From assembly GCA_019245555.1 (NCBI GenBank), contig JAFARH010000392.1:1-18273 (forward strand): a DNA stretch of 18,273 bases, written 5' to 3'. Origin of the DNA: Betaproteobacteria bacterium. GTDB taxonomy: Bacteria; Pseudomonadota; Gammaproteobacteria; Burkholderiales; SG8-39. Position 1 is the stretch's first letter; each line of letters begins with the position of its first letter. Position numbers and translations under genes: made by a program. This document shows, piece by piece, positions 1-6,413 of this stretch. Below the pieces are notes generated by a model, which did not search any database, was not told the DNA's origin, and worked only from the letters and a program-made list of their open reading frames with translations.

Positions 1-62
1 CGCTATTTGCACTGAAAGCCGGCGCGATAGGAACCTACGTGGGCATGCTCCTTGCGGCTTAG
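1..62 (+). CDS. C-terminal end of an upstream gene (partial, unidentified)
   Basis: One frame is open from the left edge to a TAG at 60-62 and encodes a hydrophobic tail reading roughly LFALKAGAIGTYVGMLLAA. It would suit the last transmembrane segment of a membrane protein, but 19 residues are too few to name a family. Its stop lies 6 bases before the ATG of the next gene on the same strand, so the two could be co-transcribed. The open frame could also be chance. Confidence 0.35.
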   Translation, partial: LFALKAGAIGTYVGMLLAA

Positions 63-68
63 GGGACC

Positions 69-398
69 ATGAAGCCCGCTCAGCTAGGAAGCCTTAATGC
101 CGAGCAGCCGCCGGTCGAGGAAGACCTCGCCGTACGGCTGGAGACCATCTTCGAGCATTGCCCGCATCTGCAGGGATTCACCGTACAGGATTCGTCTGCG
201 CTGCCCGAGGAACTGCGTTCGCTCGCGCTCGAGCGCGAGCTCGTCGTCACCGACATCGGCGTCTATCCGTTCATCAACGCCGAGCAGTGCGAGCAGATCT
301 ACAACGAGATCGCGGTTGCGCTGCTCGACTTCATGTACGAGCGGCCGAGCGCGAAAGACGTGTTGCGCGGCCGGACTTTCGTCCGCACGCTGCATTGA
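69..398 (+). CDS. Small conserved hypothetical protein, paralogue 1 of 3 (GRTF-x-R-x-LH family)
   Basis: A 109-residue soluble acidic protein with no signal peptide or membrane segment. I do not recognise the family. It shares its whole architecture with the products at 5601-5855 and 6008-6343: an N-terminal helix leading to a Cys-Pro-x-Leu-x-Gly-Phe motif (C31, P32, G36, F37), a strand-like V-x-D-I-G-V-x-P block (about 60-67), a helical Q-x-x-x-I-Y-N-E-I segment (77-81), and a near-invariant C-terminus GRTFVRTLH (101-109). The ATG at 69 is preceded by AGGGGA at a workable spacing. It lies 22 bases upstream of the amidase operon, but a possible promoter at 409-414 may separate the two. Function unknown; the recurring fold suggests a small regulatory or binding protein, which is speculation. 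Confidence 0.85.
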   Translation: MKPAQLGSLNAEQPPVEEDLAVRLETIFEHCPHLQGFTVQDSSALPEELRSLALERELVVTDIGVYPFINAEQCEQIYNEIAVALLDFMYERPSAKDVLRGRTFVRTLH

Positions 399-408
399 CC
401 CCGCGGGC

Positions 409-414
409 TAGAAT
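409..414 (+). promoter_or_regulatory. Candidate -10 element of a leaderless promoter for the amidase operon
   Basis: TAGAAT matches the sigma-70 -10 consensus at five of six positions and ends 6 nt before the GTG start at 421, so transcription would begin at or next to the start codon. It is also the loop of a perfect inverted repeat: CGCGGGC at 402-408 and GCCCGCG at 415-421. There is no Shine-Dalgarno sequence before the GTG. No good -35 is visible; the -35 region would fall inside the preceding gene's last codons. Confidence 0.4.
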
Positions 415-420
415 GCCCGC

Positions 421-1872
421 GTGCCGCTAGATCCCTTCGCGAGCGCCGGCGAGCTCGCCGCCGCGATTCGTTCGCGCCGCGCGAGCGCATCGGAGCTAGT
501 CGAGCTCTATCTCGCGCGCATCGCAAAGTACAACCCGTCTCTGAATGCCGTTTGCACGCTCGATTCCGCCGGCGCGGAACGTCGCGCGCGCGACGCGGAT
601 GCCGCGCTCTCGCGCGGTGAAGTGTGGGGGCCGCTGCATGGCGTACCCATGACGATCAAGGACGCGCTGGAAACCGCGGGCATGCGCACCACCGGCGGTC
701 ATCCACCCTTGAAGGACTACATCCCCCAACGTGACGCACCAGCAGTCGCACGGCTTCGTGCGGCCGGGGCGATATTGCTCGGGAAAACGAACGTGCCCCC
801 ACTCTCCTCCGACTATCGGGCCGACAACCCGATCTTCGGTCGCACGAACAATCCGTGGAACCTGGAGCGCACGCCGGGCGGGTCGACCGGCGGCGGCGCG
901 GCGGCGGTAGCCGCGGGGCTGAGTGCCTTCGATGTCGGCAGCGATCTCGCAGGTTCCGTCCGCACGCCTGCGCACTTCTGCGGCCTTTTCGCATTGAAGC
1001 CGACCGAGCGCCGCATTCCGAACACCGGCCACATCCCCGAGCCACCGGGCGAGTCGCGCGCCGTGCGTCACCAGAACGTGCTCGGGCCGCTTGCGCGGTC
1101 GGTGGACGATCTCGCGCTGATCACAAAAGCTATCGCCGGCCCCGACGACGCCGAATGGGACCTCGCACCCGTCCCGTGGCACGACGCGCCGGAGCGGGCG
1201 CTCAGCTCGTATCGCTTCGCATGGAGTACGAACTTCGGCGGCATCGCCGTCACGCGCGACACGCGCGAAGGCATCCAGAAGCTCGCCGCCGAACTAGCGC
1301 GAGCCGGGTGCAAGGTCGAGGAGCGCAATCCGGACGGCTTCAGCTTCGACGAAGCGTGGGAAACCTGGGGCGAGATAGCGATCGCCGAGCGTGCGGCCAC
1401 GGGCGGGGAAAGAAGCCGCGAGCGTGTCGCGGCGCTGAATGCAACGCTGGGTGATCGTTGGGCGGTTGCGCGCGGTTCGGCGAAGGGCGTAAAGGCGACG
1501 GTCGCCGATTACATGGCGGCGCTGACACGGCGAGATCGGCTGATCACCGCGCTGGAAAAATTCTTCGGGCAATGGGACGCATTCATCTGCCCGGTCACCG
1601 TCAGTCCCGCTATTCCGCACGTGCCATTCGGCACGCCGATCGACATCGACGGTACTAAAGTGCCTTACTTCATTGCCGGAACCGCTTACACCTGTCCGTT
1701 CAACATGACCGGCAGCCCGTCGGTGGTGGTGCCGCTCACGAGGTCGAAGAACGGCCTGCCGATCGGCGTTCAATTCGTGGGCAAGCGCTGGAGCGAACCA
1801 GAACTCCTCGCGCTCGCGCGGAAAGCTACGCTTATTACCGGTCCATTCACGCCACCGCCTGACTACAAATGA
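421..1872 (+). CDS. Amidase signature (AS) family hydrolase
   Basis: A 483-residue cytoplasmic enzyme of the GatA/FAAH-type amidase family, which cleaves C-N amide bonds. The Ser-cisSer-Lys triad is complete: K80 in GVPMTIKD, cis-Ser S155 in GGSTGG, and nucleophile S179 in DLAGSVRTPA. The 24-residue spacing between the two serines equals that of FAAH (217 to 241). The second serine of the usual GGSSGG is Thr here. The last third (PFNMTGSPSVVVPL, LPIGVQFVG) is typical of the family. No GatB or GatC is nearby, so a catabolic amidase is more likely than tRNA amidotransferase. It starts at GTG; an ATG at 412 runs straight into a stop. Its TGA overlaps the next gene's ATG (ATGA), showing translational coupling. 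Substrate unknown. Confidence 0.93.
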   Translation: MPLDPFASAGELAAAIRSRRASASELVELYLARIAKYNPSLNAVCTLDSAGAERRARDADAALSRGEVWGPLHGVPMTIKDALETAGMRTTGGHPPLKDYIPQRDAPAVARLRAAGAILLGKTNVPPLSSDYRADNPIFGRTNNPWNLERTPGGSTGGGAAAVAAGLSAFDVGSDLAGSVRTPAHFCGLFALKPTERRIPNTGHIPEPPGESRAVRHQNVLGPLARSVDDLALITKAIAGPDDAEWDLAPVPWHDAPERALSSYRFAWSTNFGGIAVTRDTREGIQKLAAELARAGCKVEERNPDGFSFDEAWETWGEIAIAERAATGGERSRERVAALNATLGDRWAVARGSAKGVKATVADYMAALTRRDRLITALEKFFGQWDAFICPVTVSPAIPHVPFGTPIDIDGTKVPYFIAGTAYTCPFNMTGSPSVVVPLTRSKNGLPIGVQFVGKRWSEPELLALARKATLITGPFTPPPDYK

Positions 1873-3566
1873 AGATCGACTGGGACGTTCCGATTCGCAT
1901 GGACGATGGGCTCGAGCTGCGAGCCGACGTCTATCGCCCCGACGAGGGCAAGCATCCAGTGCTGCTCAGCTACGGTCCGTACGGCAAAGGGCTCGCGTTC
2001 CAGGAGGGATACAAGACGGCGTGGGAGATCATGGCGCGCGACTACCCCGATGCGGTGGCGGGCTCGTCGAACCGCTATCAGAACTGGGAAGTCGTCGATC
2101 CCGAGAAGTGGGTGCCTGAAGGTTACGTCTGCGTTCGCGTCGATTCGCGCGGCGCGGGCCGCTCGCCGGGCTATCTCTGTCACAACAACGCGCGCGAGAC
2201 GCGCGACCTTTACGAATGCATCGAGTGGGCCGCGCGGCAGCCGTGGTGCACAGGCAAGGTCGGCATGAACGGCATCTCGTACTACGCGAGCAACCAGTGG
2301 CGCGCCGCGGCCGTGCAACCGCCGCATCTTGCCGCGATTTGCGTCTGGGAAGGCTGGAACGATCCCTACCGCGAGAGCGCGCGCCACGGCGGCATCATCT
2401 GCAGCTTCCGCAAGAACTGGCAGGACATGCAGGTGAAGACCGTGCAGCACGGCTTCAATAGCGGCAAGAAGAATCCCGTGACCGGCGTGCCCGTCTGCGG
2501 CGACGAGATCCTGTCGGAAGCCCAACTCGAAAAGAACCGCGAGAACATGTGGCAGTCCTTCCTTTCCCGCGAGCTGATCGACGACTACTACCTCGAGCGC
2601 ACGGCCGACCTGTCGAAGGTCACGGTGCCGCTCCTCACGGCAGCGAACTGGGGCGGGCAGGGGTTGCATACGCGAGGCAACTTCGAAGGCTTCATGCGTG
2701 CCGGCTCGAAGCAGAAATGGCTCGAAGCGCACGGCGGCTCGCATTGGGCGCCGTTCTATACGGATTACGGCATCGACCTGCAGCGGCGCTTCTTCGACTA
2801 TTTCCTCAAGGGCAAGGAGAACGGCTGGGACAAGCAACCACGCGTGCAGTTGAACGTGCGCCGTCCCGGCGAGAAATTCGAGATCCGGCACGAGAACGAG
2901 TGGCCGCTCGCGCGGACCCAGTGGACGCGTTTCCATCTCGACCCGGAAGGCATGCGCCTCACGACTCACGCGCCAAAATCCGCGAAACCGCTGACCTACG
3001 ATCCGATGGGCGATGGCGTGACGTTCTTGATGCTCGCCGAGCGAGAAACGGAGATCACCGGGCCATCGGCGCTGAAGGCCTGGGTGTCGTCGGCGACGAG
3101 CGATGCCGATCTTTTTGTCGTTCTGCGCATCTTCGAGCCGTCGGGGAAGGAAGTGCTTTTCTACGGCGCGCTCGATCCAAAGACCCCGGTCGGCCAGGGA
3201 TGGCTGCGTGCATCGCATCGCAAGATCGACGCGAAGAAAAGCCTGCCGTACCGCCCGTGGCACACGCATGACGAGAAGCAGCCGCTCAAGCCGGGCCAGC
3301 CGGTCGAGCTCGACGTCGAAATCTGGCCGACCTGCATCGTCGTGCCGAAGGGCTATCGCATCGCGCTCAGCATCCGCGGCCGCGACTACGAGCACGACGA
3401 CGCACCGGCATCACTGTCGAACATGAAGAACCCGATGAAGGGCTGCGGGCCCTTCACGCACGAGGATGAGACGGATCGCCCGCCGCAGATCTTCGGCGGA
3501 AAGGTGACCTTGCACCTGGAGCGGGAAGCGCATCTACTCCTGCCGATAATCCCGCTAAAAAAATAG
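1869..3566 (+). CDS. CocE/NonD-family alpha/beta hydrolase (X-Pro dipeptidyl-peptidase S15 type)
   Basis: A 565-residue hydrolase. The N-terminal catalytic domain (about 1-320) holds the D-G-x-x-L-x-A-D-V-Y-R-P opening, an oxyanion-side YGPYGK near 35-40, VDSRGAGRSPG (91-101) and the nucleophile elbow GISYYA with S137. H292 in GGSHW is the likely catalytic His. The position that holds the acid in cocaine esterase (GWYD-like) reads NWGGQGLH (260-267), so the usual Asp is not visible. The C-terminal part (about 320-550) is the beta-sandwich PepX_C domain. No signal peptide, so cytoplasmic. The ATG overlaps the amidase stop by 4 nt, and a Bug receptor gene follows after 8 nt. Together with the amidase it probably degrades an imported amide or ester compound; the substrate cannot be read from the sequence. 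Confidence 0.92.
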   Translation: MKIDWDVPIRMDDGLELRADVYRPDEGKHPVLLSYGPYGKGLAFQEGYKTAWEIMARDYPDAVAGSSNRYQNWEVVDPEKWVPEGYVCVRVDSRGAGRSPGYLCHNNARETRDLYECIEWAARQPWCTGKVGMNGISYYASNQWRAAAVQPPHLAAICVWEGWNDPYRESARHGGIICSFRKNWQDMQVKTVQHGFNSGKKNPVTGVPVCGDEILSEAQLEKNRENMWQSFLSRELIDDYYLERTADLSKVTVPLLTAANWGGQGLHTRGNFEGFMRAGSKQKWLEAHGGSHWAPFYTDYGIDLQRRFFDYFLKGKENGWDKQPRVQLNVRRPGEKFEIRHENEWPLARTQWTRFHLDPEGMRLTTHAPKSAKPLTYDPMGDGVTFLMLAERETEITGPSALKAWVSSATSDADLFVVLRIFEPSGKEVLFYGALDPKTPVGQGWLRASHRKIDAKKSLPYRPWHTHDEKQPLKPGQPVELDVEIWPTCIVVPKGYRIALSIRGRDYEHDDAPASLSNMKNPMKGCGPFTHEDETDRPPQIFGGKVTLHLEREAHLLLPIIPLKK

Positions 3567-3574
3567 GAGGAGCG

Positions 3575-4528
3575 ATGCTTAGAACGATCGCCGCGCTGGC
3601 GGTGTTGCTGCTTTCAACGCTGGCGCAGGCGCAATACCCGACGAAACCGATTCGCGTCATCGTGCCTTATCCGCCGGGCGACGCGGCCGACATCTTGGCG
3701 CGGCTCATCGGCGCCAAGGTCACCGAGCGCGTCGGGCAATCGATGGTGGTCGAGAACCGTGCGGGCGCGAGCGGCCAGATCGGCATGGCGCTCCTCAGGG
3801 ACGCGCCAGCCGACGGGTACACGATCGGCGTGGGGCAGGGCGGCAACATGGTCGTGGCGCCGCATACGTACAAGAGCATTCCGTACGATCCGCTGAAGGA
3901 CTTCGCGCCGATCGCGCTGCTCGCGACGAACTACCTCGCGGTGATCGCGAGCCCGAACGTGCCGTTCCACAACGCTGCGGAAATGGTGGCATGGGCGAAG
4001 GCCAATCCCGGCAAGCTCACGCTTGCAACTAATGGCGAGGGAGGCTTCCCGCATCTCGCCTTCGAAAACCTCGCGGCGATGGGCGGCTTCACGTTCCAGC
4101 ACGTGCCGTACAAGGGCGCATCGCAAATCGCGACCGACGTCGCGGGTGGCCAGGTACAACTCGGCATCGGTGCCTACACCAGCCTGTCGCCGCAGATCAC
4201 CGCGGGAAGGGTGCGGCTGATTGCAGTGACGAACCCGGTGAAGGTGCCGAACAAGCCCGAGTTGCCGATCTTTGCCGACGCGGTGCCCGGCTATGACTCA
4301 CGCGGCTGGTTCGGCTACGTCGCTCCCGCAGGCACGCCGCCCGAGGTCGTGAACAAGCTGAACGACGAGATCAACCGCGCGATGAAGCATCCTGACGTGG
4401 CGGAGAAGATGGTGGCGGCCGGCCTCATCATCGTGACCGAACCGTCGAAGTACTTCGCCGACGTCCTGAAAAGCGACTACGAGAAGTACGGAGCGCTCGT
4501 GAAGGCGATCGGGTTTACGCCGCAGTAA
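3575..4528 (+). CDS. Bug/TctC-family periplasmic solute-binding protein (first of three)
   Basis: A 317-residue extracytoplasmic receptor of the tripartite tricarboxylate transporter (TTT) family. A signal peptide ends at AQA near residue 19, followed by the family hallmark QYPTKPIRVIVPYPPG and DILAR. Further signatures are VVENRAGASG, DGYTIGVG, YDPLKDFAPI, FQHVPYKGASQ and PAGTPPEVVNKLN. The ATG has a strong GGAGGAG ribosome site 3-9 nt upstream. It is third in the amidase-CocE operon, only 8 nt after the hydrolase, so it likely captures the substrate or a relative of what those enzymes hydrolyse. No TctA/TctB permease genes lie in the window. Bug proteins bind carboxylates, amides and nicotinate-like compounds, so the ligand remains open. 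Confidence 0.94.
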   Translation: MLRTIAALAVLLLSTLAQAQYPTKPIRVIVPYPPGDAADILARLIGAKVTERVGQSMVVENRAGASGQIGMALLRDAPADGYTIGVGQGGNMVVAPHTYKSIPYDPLKDFAPIALLATNYLAVIASPNVPFHNAAEMVAWAKANPGKLTLATNGEGGFPHLAFENLAAMGGFTFQHVPYKGASQIATDVAGGQVQLGIGAYTSLSPQITAGRVRLIAVTNPVKVPNKPELPIFADAVPGYDSRGWFGYVAPAGTPPEVVNKLNDEINRAMKHPDVAEKMVAAGLIIVTEPSKYFADVLKSDYEKYGALVKAIGFTPQ

Positions 4529-4531
4529 GGC

Positions 4532-5407
4532 TCAGGTTAGTGAAATGCAGGCCTCTTCGTATTTGCCGGCGCCCATGTCGTTGCCCTCGAAGATGCCGCG
4601 ATCGCGAATCCAGTTGAAGGACTCGTCGAACACTTCCTTCGTGTAGGGTTCGAACACGATGCGCTCGCCCGGCCCCCAGCGCCGCGTGTCCATCATCGGG
4701 ATGAACCGCGCCGGGAATTCCTTCTTGTAATAGTGCGTGTAGAGCTCGGGACGCACATCGATGTCGCGCTGCGCCTTGCGTAGCGCGCGGTAATACTTCT
4801 TGACGTCCTCGGGGTTGGGGTCGTTGTTCAGCATCGCAGCCATCATGAAGGTGCTGTCGATGACCTTGCGGAAGCCCATCTGCTCGAGGAAGTAGTACGG
4901 CCCTGAGAAGACCGCGGCCGCAGGGACCTTGCGGTCGAAGAGCTTCTCCATGCGCGAGAAGAGGATGCCGTCGGCGAACGAGAGCTTGATGTCCGAGAGC
5001 GGCATGTACTGCTCGAGCGCCTGGATCGTCGAATAGTGGCTGCCTGACTGGTGCCCGACGGAGATCGGCACGCCGCGCAGGTCCTCCGGATTCTTGATCG
5101 GCGACTCCGGCGGCACGAAGACCGCCGAAGGCGAAACCGAATACGCGTCGGCATACATCTTGGCGTGGCCCTTCGATGCGGCCACGTTCACCGTCCAGTG
5201 GCACGCGCAGCTCACGTTGCTGTCGCGTCCCGCCTCGATGTTCTGAAAGGCGCCAATCTTATTCGCCGTCGCGTGCGCCTTTGCCAGGTCCTGGCCTTTG
5301 AACGCAGCGCGAAACTCGTAATCGAGCCGTTCCGCTTTGAAATAGCCCTTCTCCTCGGCTACCCATTCGTGCAGCCGGAAGTGCGGTGTGATGAGAAATT
5401 TGCCCAC
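4532..5407 (-). CDS. NMT1/SsuA-like substrate-binding-fold protein lacking a signal peptide
   Basis: A 291-residue product beginning at GTG 5407, chosen because a GGAG sequence stands about 8 nt upstream; the frame stays open upstream but the extra residues look non-coding. It resembles ABC-transporter binding proteins of the NMT1/THI5/SsuA group: WVAEEKGYFKAERLDYEF (15-32), a central NPEDLRGVPISVGHQSGSH (106-124), and VPAAAVFSGP (161-170) leading into the second lobe. Unlike secreted binding proteins it has no hydrophobic leader; the mature-type fold begins at residue 3. It may be cytoplasmic (an enzyme or sensor on the same fold) or depend on a missed upstream leader, although I find none. 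Convergent with the Bug gene, 3 bases between stops. No ABC permease or ATPase gene is nearby. Moderately sure of the fold, not the role. Confidence 0.8.
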   Translation of the reverse strand: MGKFLITPHFRLHEWVAEEKGYFKAERLDYEFRAAFKGQDLAKAHATANKIGAFQNIEAGRDSNVSCACHWTVNVAASKGHAKMYADAYSVSPSAVFVPPESPIKNPEDLRGVPISVGHQSGSHYSTIQALEQYMPLSDIKLSFADGILFSRMEKLFDRKVPAAAVFSGPYYFLEQMGFRKVIDSTFMMAAMLNNDPNPEDVKKYYRALRKAQRDIDVRPELYTHYYKKEFPARFIPMMDTRRWGPGERIVFEPYTKEVFDESFNWIRDRGIFEGNDMGAGKYEEACISLT

Positions 5408-5467
5408 TTGCGATCTCCGTCCTGAAAACGATCGTAAAGATAAGCCCCCGGGGAGCAATTCGTAAGC

Positions 5468-5483
5468 GACCTGTAGGTCCTAC
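5468..5483. promoter_or_regulatory. Overlapping short palindromes, possible operator
   Basis: Within the 193-base divergent intergenic region, GACCT-GT-AGGTC (5468-5479) overlaps GTAGG-T-CCTAC (5473-5483). Both are perfect dyads in a compact 16-base block, which would suit a dimeric regulator controlling the divergent genes at 5407 (-) and 5601 (+). No regulator gene is adjacent and I do not match the motif to a known operator. The rest of 5408-5600 holds only GC-rich sequence and a short dubious open frame. Confidence 0.25.
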
Positions 5484-5588
5484 GCCTTTAGTTTGGAGGC
5501 ATGTCGCGCATTCACGACGCCATTGTAGGGGCACTGACTAAGCCGGGTGGGCCCGGGGTATGGGACCGCTCGCGCAATCTGCCGGGAA

Positions 5589-5594
5589 TACGGT
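5589..5594 (+). promoter_or_regulatory. Candidate TANNNT -10 element, leaderless start of paralogue 2
   Basis: TACGGT lies exactly 6 nt before the ATG at 5601, the same spacing seen before the GTG starts at 421 and 7444. No Shine-Dalgarno sequence precedes this ATG. The match to the -10 consensus (T, A and final T) is weak when taken alone. Confidence 0.25.
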
Positions 5595-5600
5595 AGAGCC

Positions 5601-5855
5601 ATGAAAATCCAGTCTCAACTAGATCTACAGGTCGAGTCGCTCTTCGCGCGCTGCCCGGAGCTCTGGGGATTTTCGGTGCGGAGCGAAAACGACGAGCTCT
5701 TCGTCTCCGACGTCGGCATCGCGCCGCGCCTGTCGGCCCAGCAGTACGGCGAGATCTTCCAGGACATCGCTCGCACACTTGCCGACGTGCTCGAGGAAGA
5801 GCCGGAAGCCTGCGAATTTCTCAAGGGACGTACTTTCGCCCGCACACTGCATTGA
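5601..5855 (+). CDS. Small conserved hypothetical protein, paralogue 2 of 3 (GRTF-x-R-x-LH family)
   Basis: An 84-residue acidic soluble protein. It is the shortest of the three paralogues, keeping the core motifs but lacking the loop after the Cys-Pro block and the longer N-terminus. Visible landmarks are RCPELWGFSV (C18), ELFVSDVGIAP (32-42), a helical QYGEIFQDIARTL segment (48-60) and the C-terminal LKGRTFARTLH (74-84). I start it at 5601 because similarity to the paralogues begins there and an in-frame start at 5547 adds 18 unrelated residues. It is followed after 152 bases by paralogue 3 on the same strand, suggesting local duplication. The stop codon lies in the loop of a 7-bp hairpin. 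Family and function are unknown to me. Confidence 0.85.
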   Translation: MKIQSQLDLQVESLFARCPELWGFSVRSENDELFVSDVGIAPRLSAQQYGEIFQDIARTLADVLEEEPEACEFLKGRTFARTLH

Positions 5856-5864
5856 GCAGTGTTT
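5844..5864 (+). terminator. Possible weak hairpin terminator spanning the stop codon of paralogue 2
   Basis: ACACTGC (5844-5850) pairs perfectly with GCAGTGT (5856-5862) around the loop ATTGA, which contains the TGA stop, and is followed by TTTCTG. The stem is only 7 bp and the T-run is short, so it may be a chance result of the CACTGCAT codons that recur in this gene family. Confidence 0.3.
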
Positions 5865-6007
5865 CTGCCGTAGCAGTTTTCACATTCGTGTAGCAATTCT
5901 CGTTCTCGGGTTTTAGCTGTCGTCGCGCTCGGGTAATCCCCGATGTCGCGTTTAACAAACCGTCTGTAGTATTCACGGTGACATCGCGTTACCGGAAGGC
6001 GCTACAG

Positions 6008-6343
6008 ATGAAGACCCTCGAATTCAAGCCCGGCCTCCCCGACACTCTCCTCGTCCGCCTGGAGGCCGACGTCAACGCGAAGATCAAGCTGCTCTTCTCG
6101 CGCTGCCCTGCGCTCACCGGTTTCTCGGTTCAGGACCGCGCCATGCTGCCGCGCGACCTCGACCAGACGCGCATTCCGGATGCCGATCTCTTCGTCACCG
6201 AGATCGGTGTGTTTCCGAAGCTCGACTCGCAGTACGACGAAATCTACGACGAGATCACGCTCGCGATCTCGGACCTCGTGAAGGACCAGCCGCACGCGTA
6301 CGACTTCCTGCGTGGGCGCACCTTCGCTCGCTCACTGCACTGA
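6008..6343 (+). CDS. Small conserved hypothetical protein, paralogue 3 of 3 (GRTF-x-R-x-LH family)
   Basis: A 111-residue soluble protein closest in layout to paralogue 1. It has RCPALTGFSVQDRAMLP (32-48, C33), ADLFVTEIGVFP (59-70), an acidic helix YDEIYDEITLAI (76-87) and the tail FLRGRTFARSLH (100-111). The ATG at 6008 has GGAAGG about 10 nt upstream and is preferred over an in-frame GTG at 5978. The 152 bases between it and paralogue 2 hold two GTAGCA-plus-T-rich repeats and a small TCGGG/CCCGA dyad, with no clear promoter. A strong hairpin follows the stop. Function unknown; no catalytic motif is evident, and the single conserved Cys and the tail look like binding or interaction features. 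Confidence 0.86.
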   Translation: MKTLEFKPGLPDTLLVRLEADVNAKIKLLFSRCPALTGFSVQDRAMLPRDLDQTRIPDADLFVTEIGVFPKLDSQYDEIYDEITLAISDLVKDQPHAYDFLRGRTFARSLH

Positions 6344-6360
6344 CCCAAGGGGACGGGAAG

Positions 6361-6407
6361 CGCTCGCCGCTGCGGCCAGGCAGAAACTGGCCGCAGCGGC
6401 TGGAGCG
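6361..6407. terminator. Strong bidirectional hairpin between convergent genes
   Basis: CCGCTGCGGCCAG (6367-6379) and CTGGCCGCAGCGG (6387-6399) form a perfect 13-bp stem with a 7-nt loop. It can be extended by CGCTC (6361-6365) with GAGCG (6403-6407) across a small asymmetric internal loop. It fills most of the gap between the stop of paralogue 3 and the stop of the convergent Vgb-like gene. Neither side has a good T-run, so it may act as a bidirectional or Rho-assisted 3' end rather than a textbook intrinsic terminator. Confidence 0.65.
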
Positions 6408-6413
6408 CCACAC

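Noticed and set aside
1863..3395. Long open frame of 510 codons on the minus strand opposite the CocE gene
   Set aside because: It mirrors a clear hydrolase gene, has a repetitive Arg/Ala/Val/Leu-rich composition and no family motif. Long antisense frames are common in GC-rich genes. The same holds for 7480-8829, 10546-11922 and 14112-15143 on the minus strand.
5501..5596. 31-codon open frame after TTTGGAGGC, ending 4 nt before paralogue 2, as a leader peptide
   Set aside because: GGAGG is only 1 nt from the ATG, too close for normal initiation, and the peptide shows no feature beyond what GC-rich DNA gives by chance.
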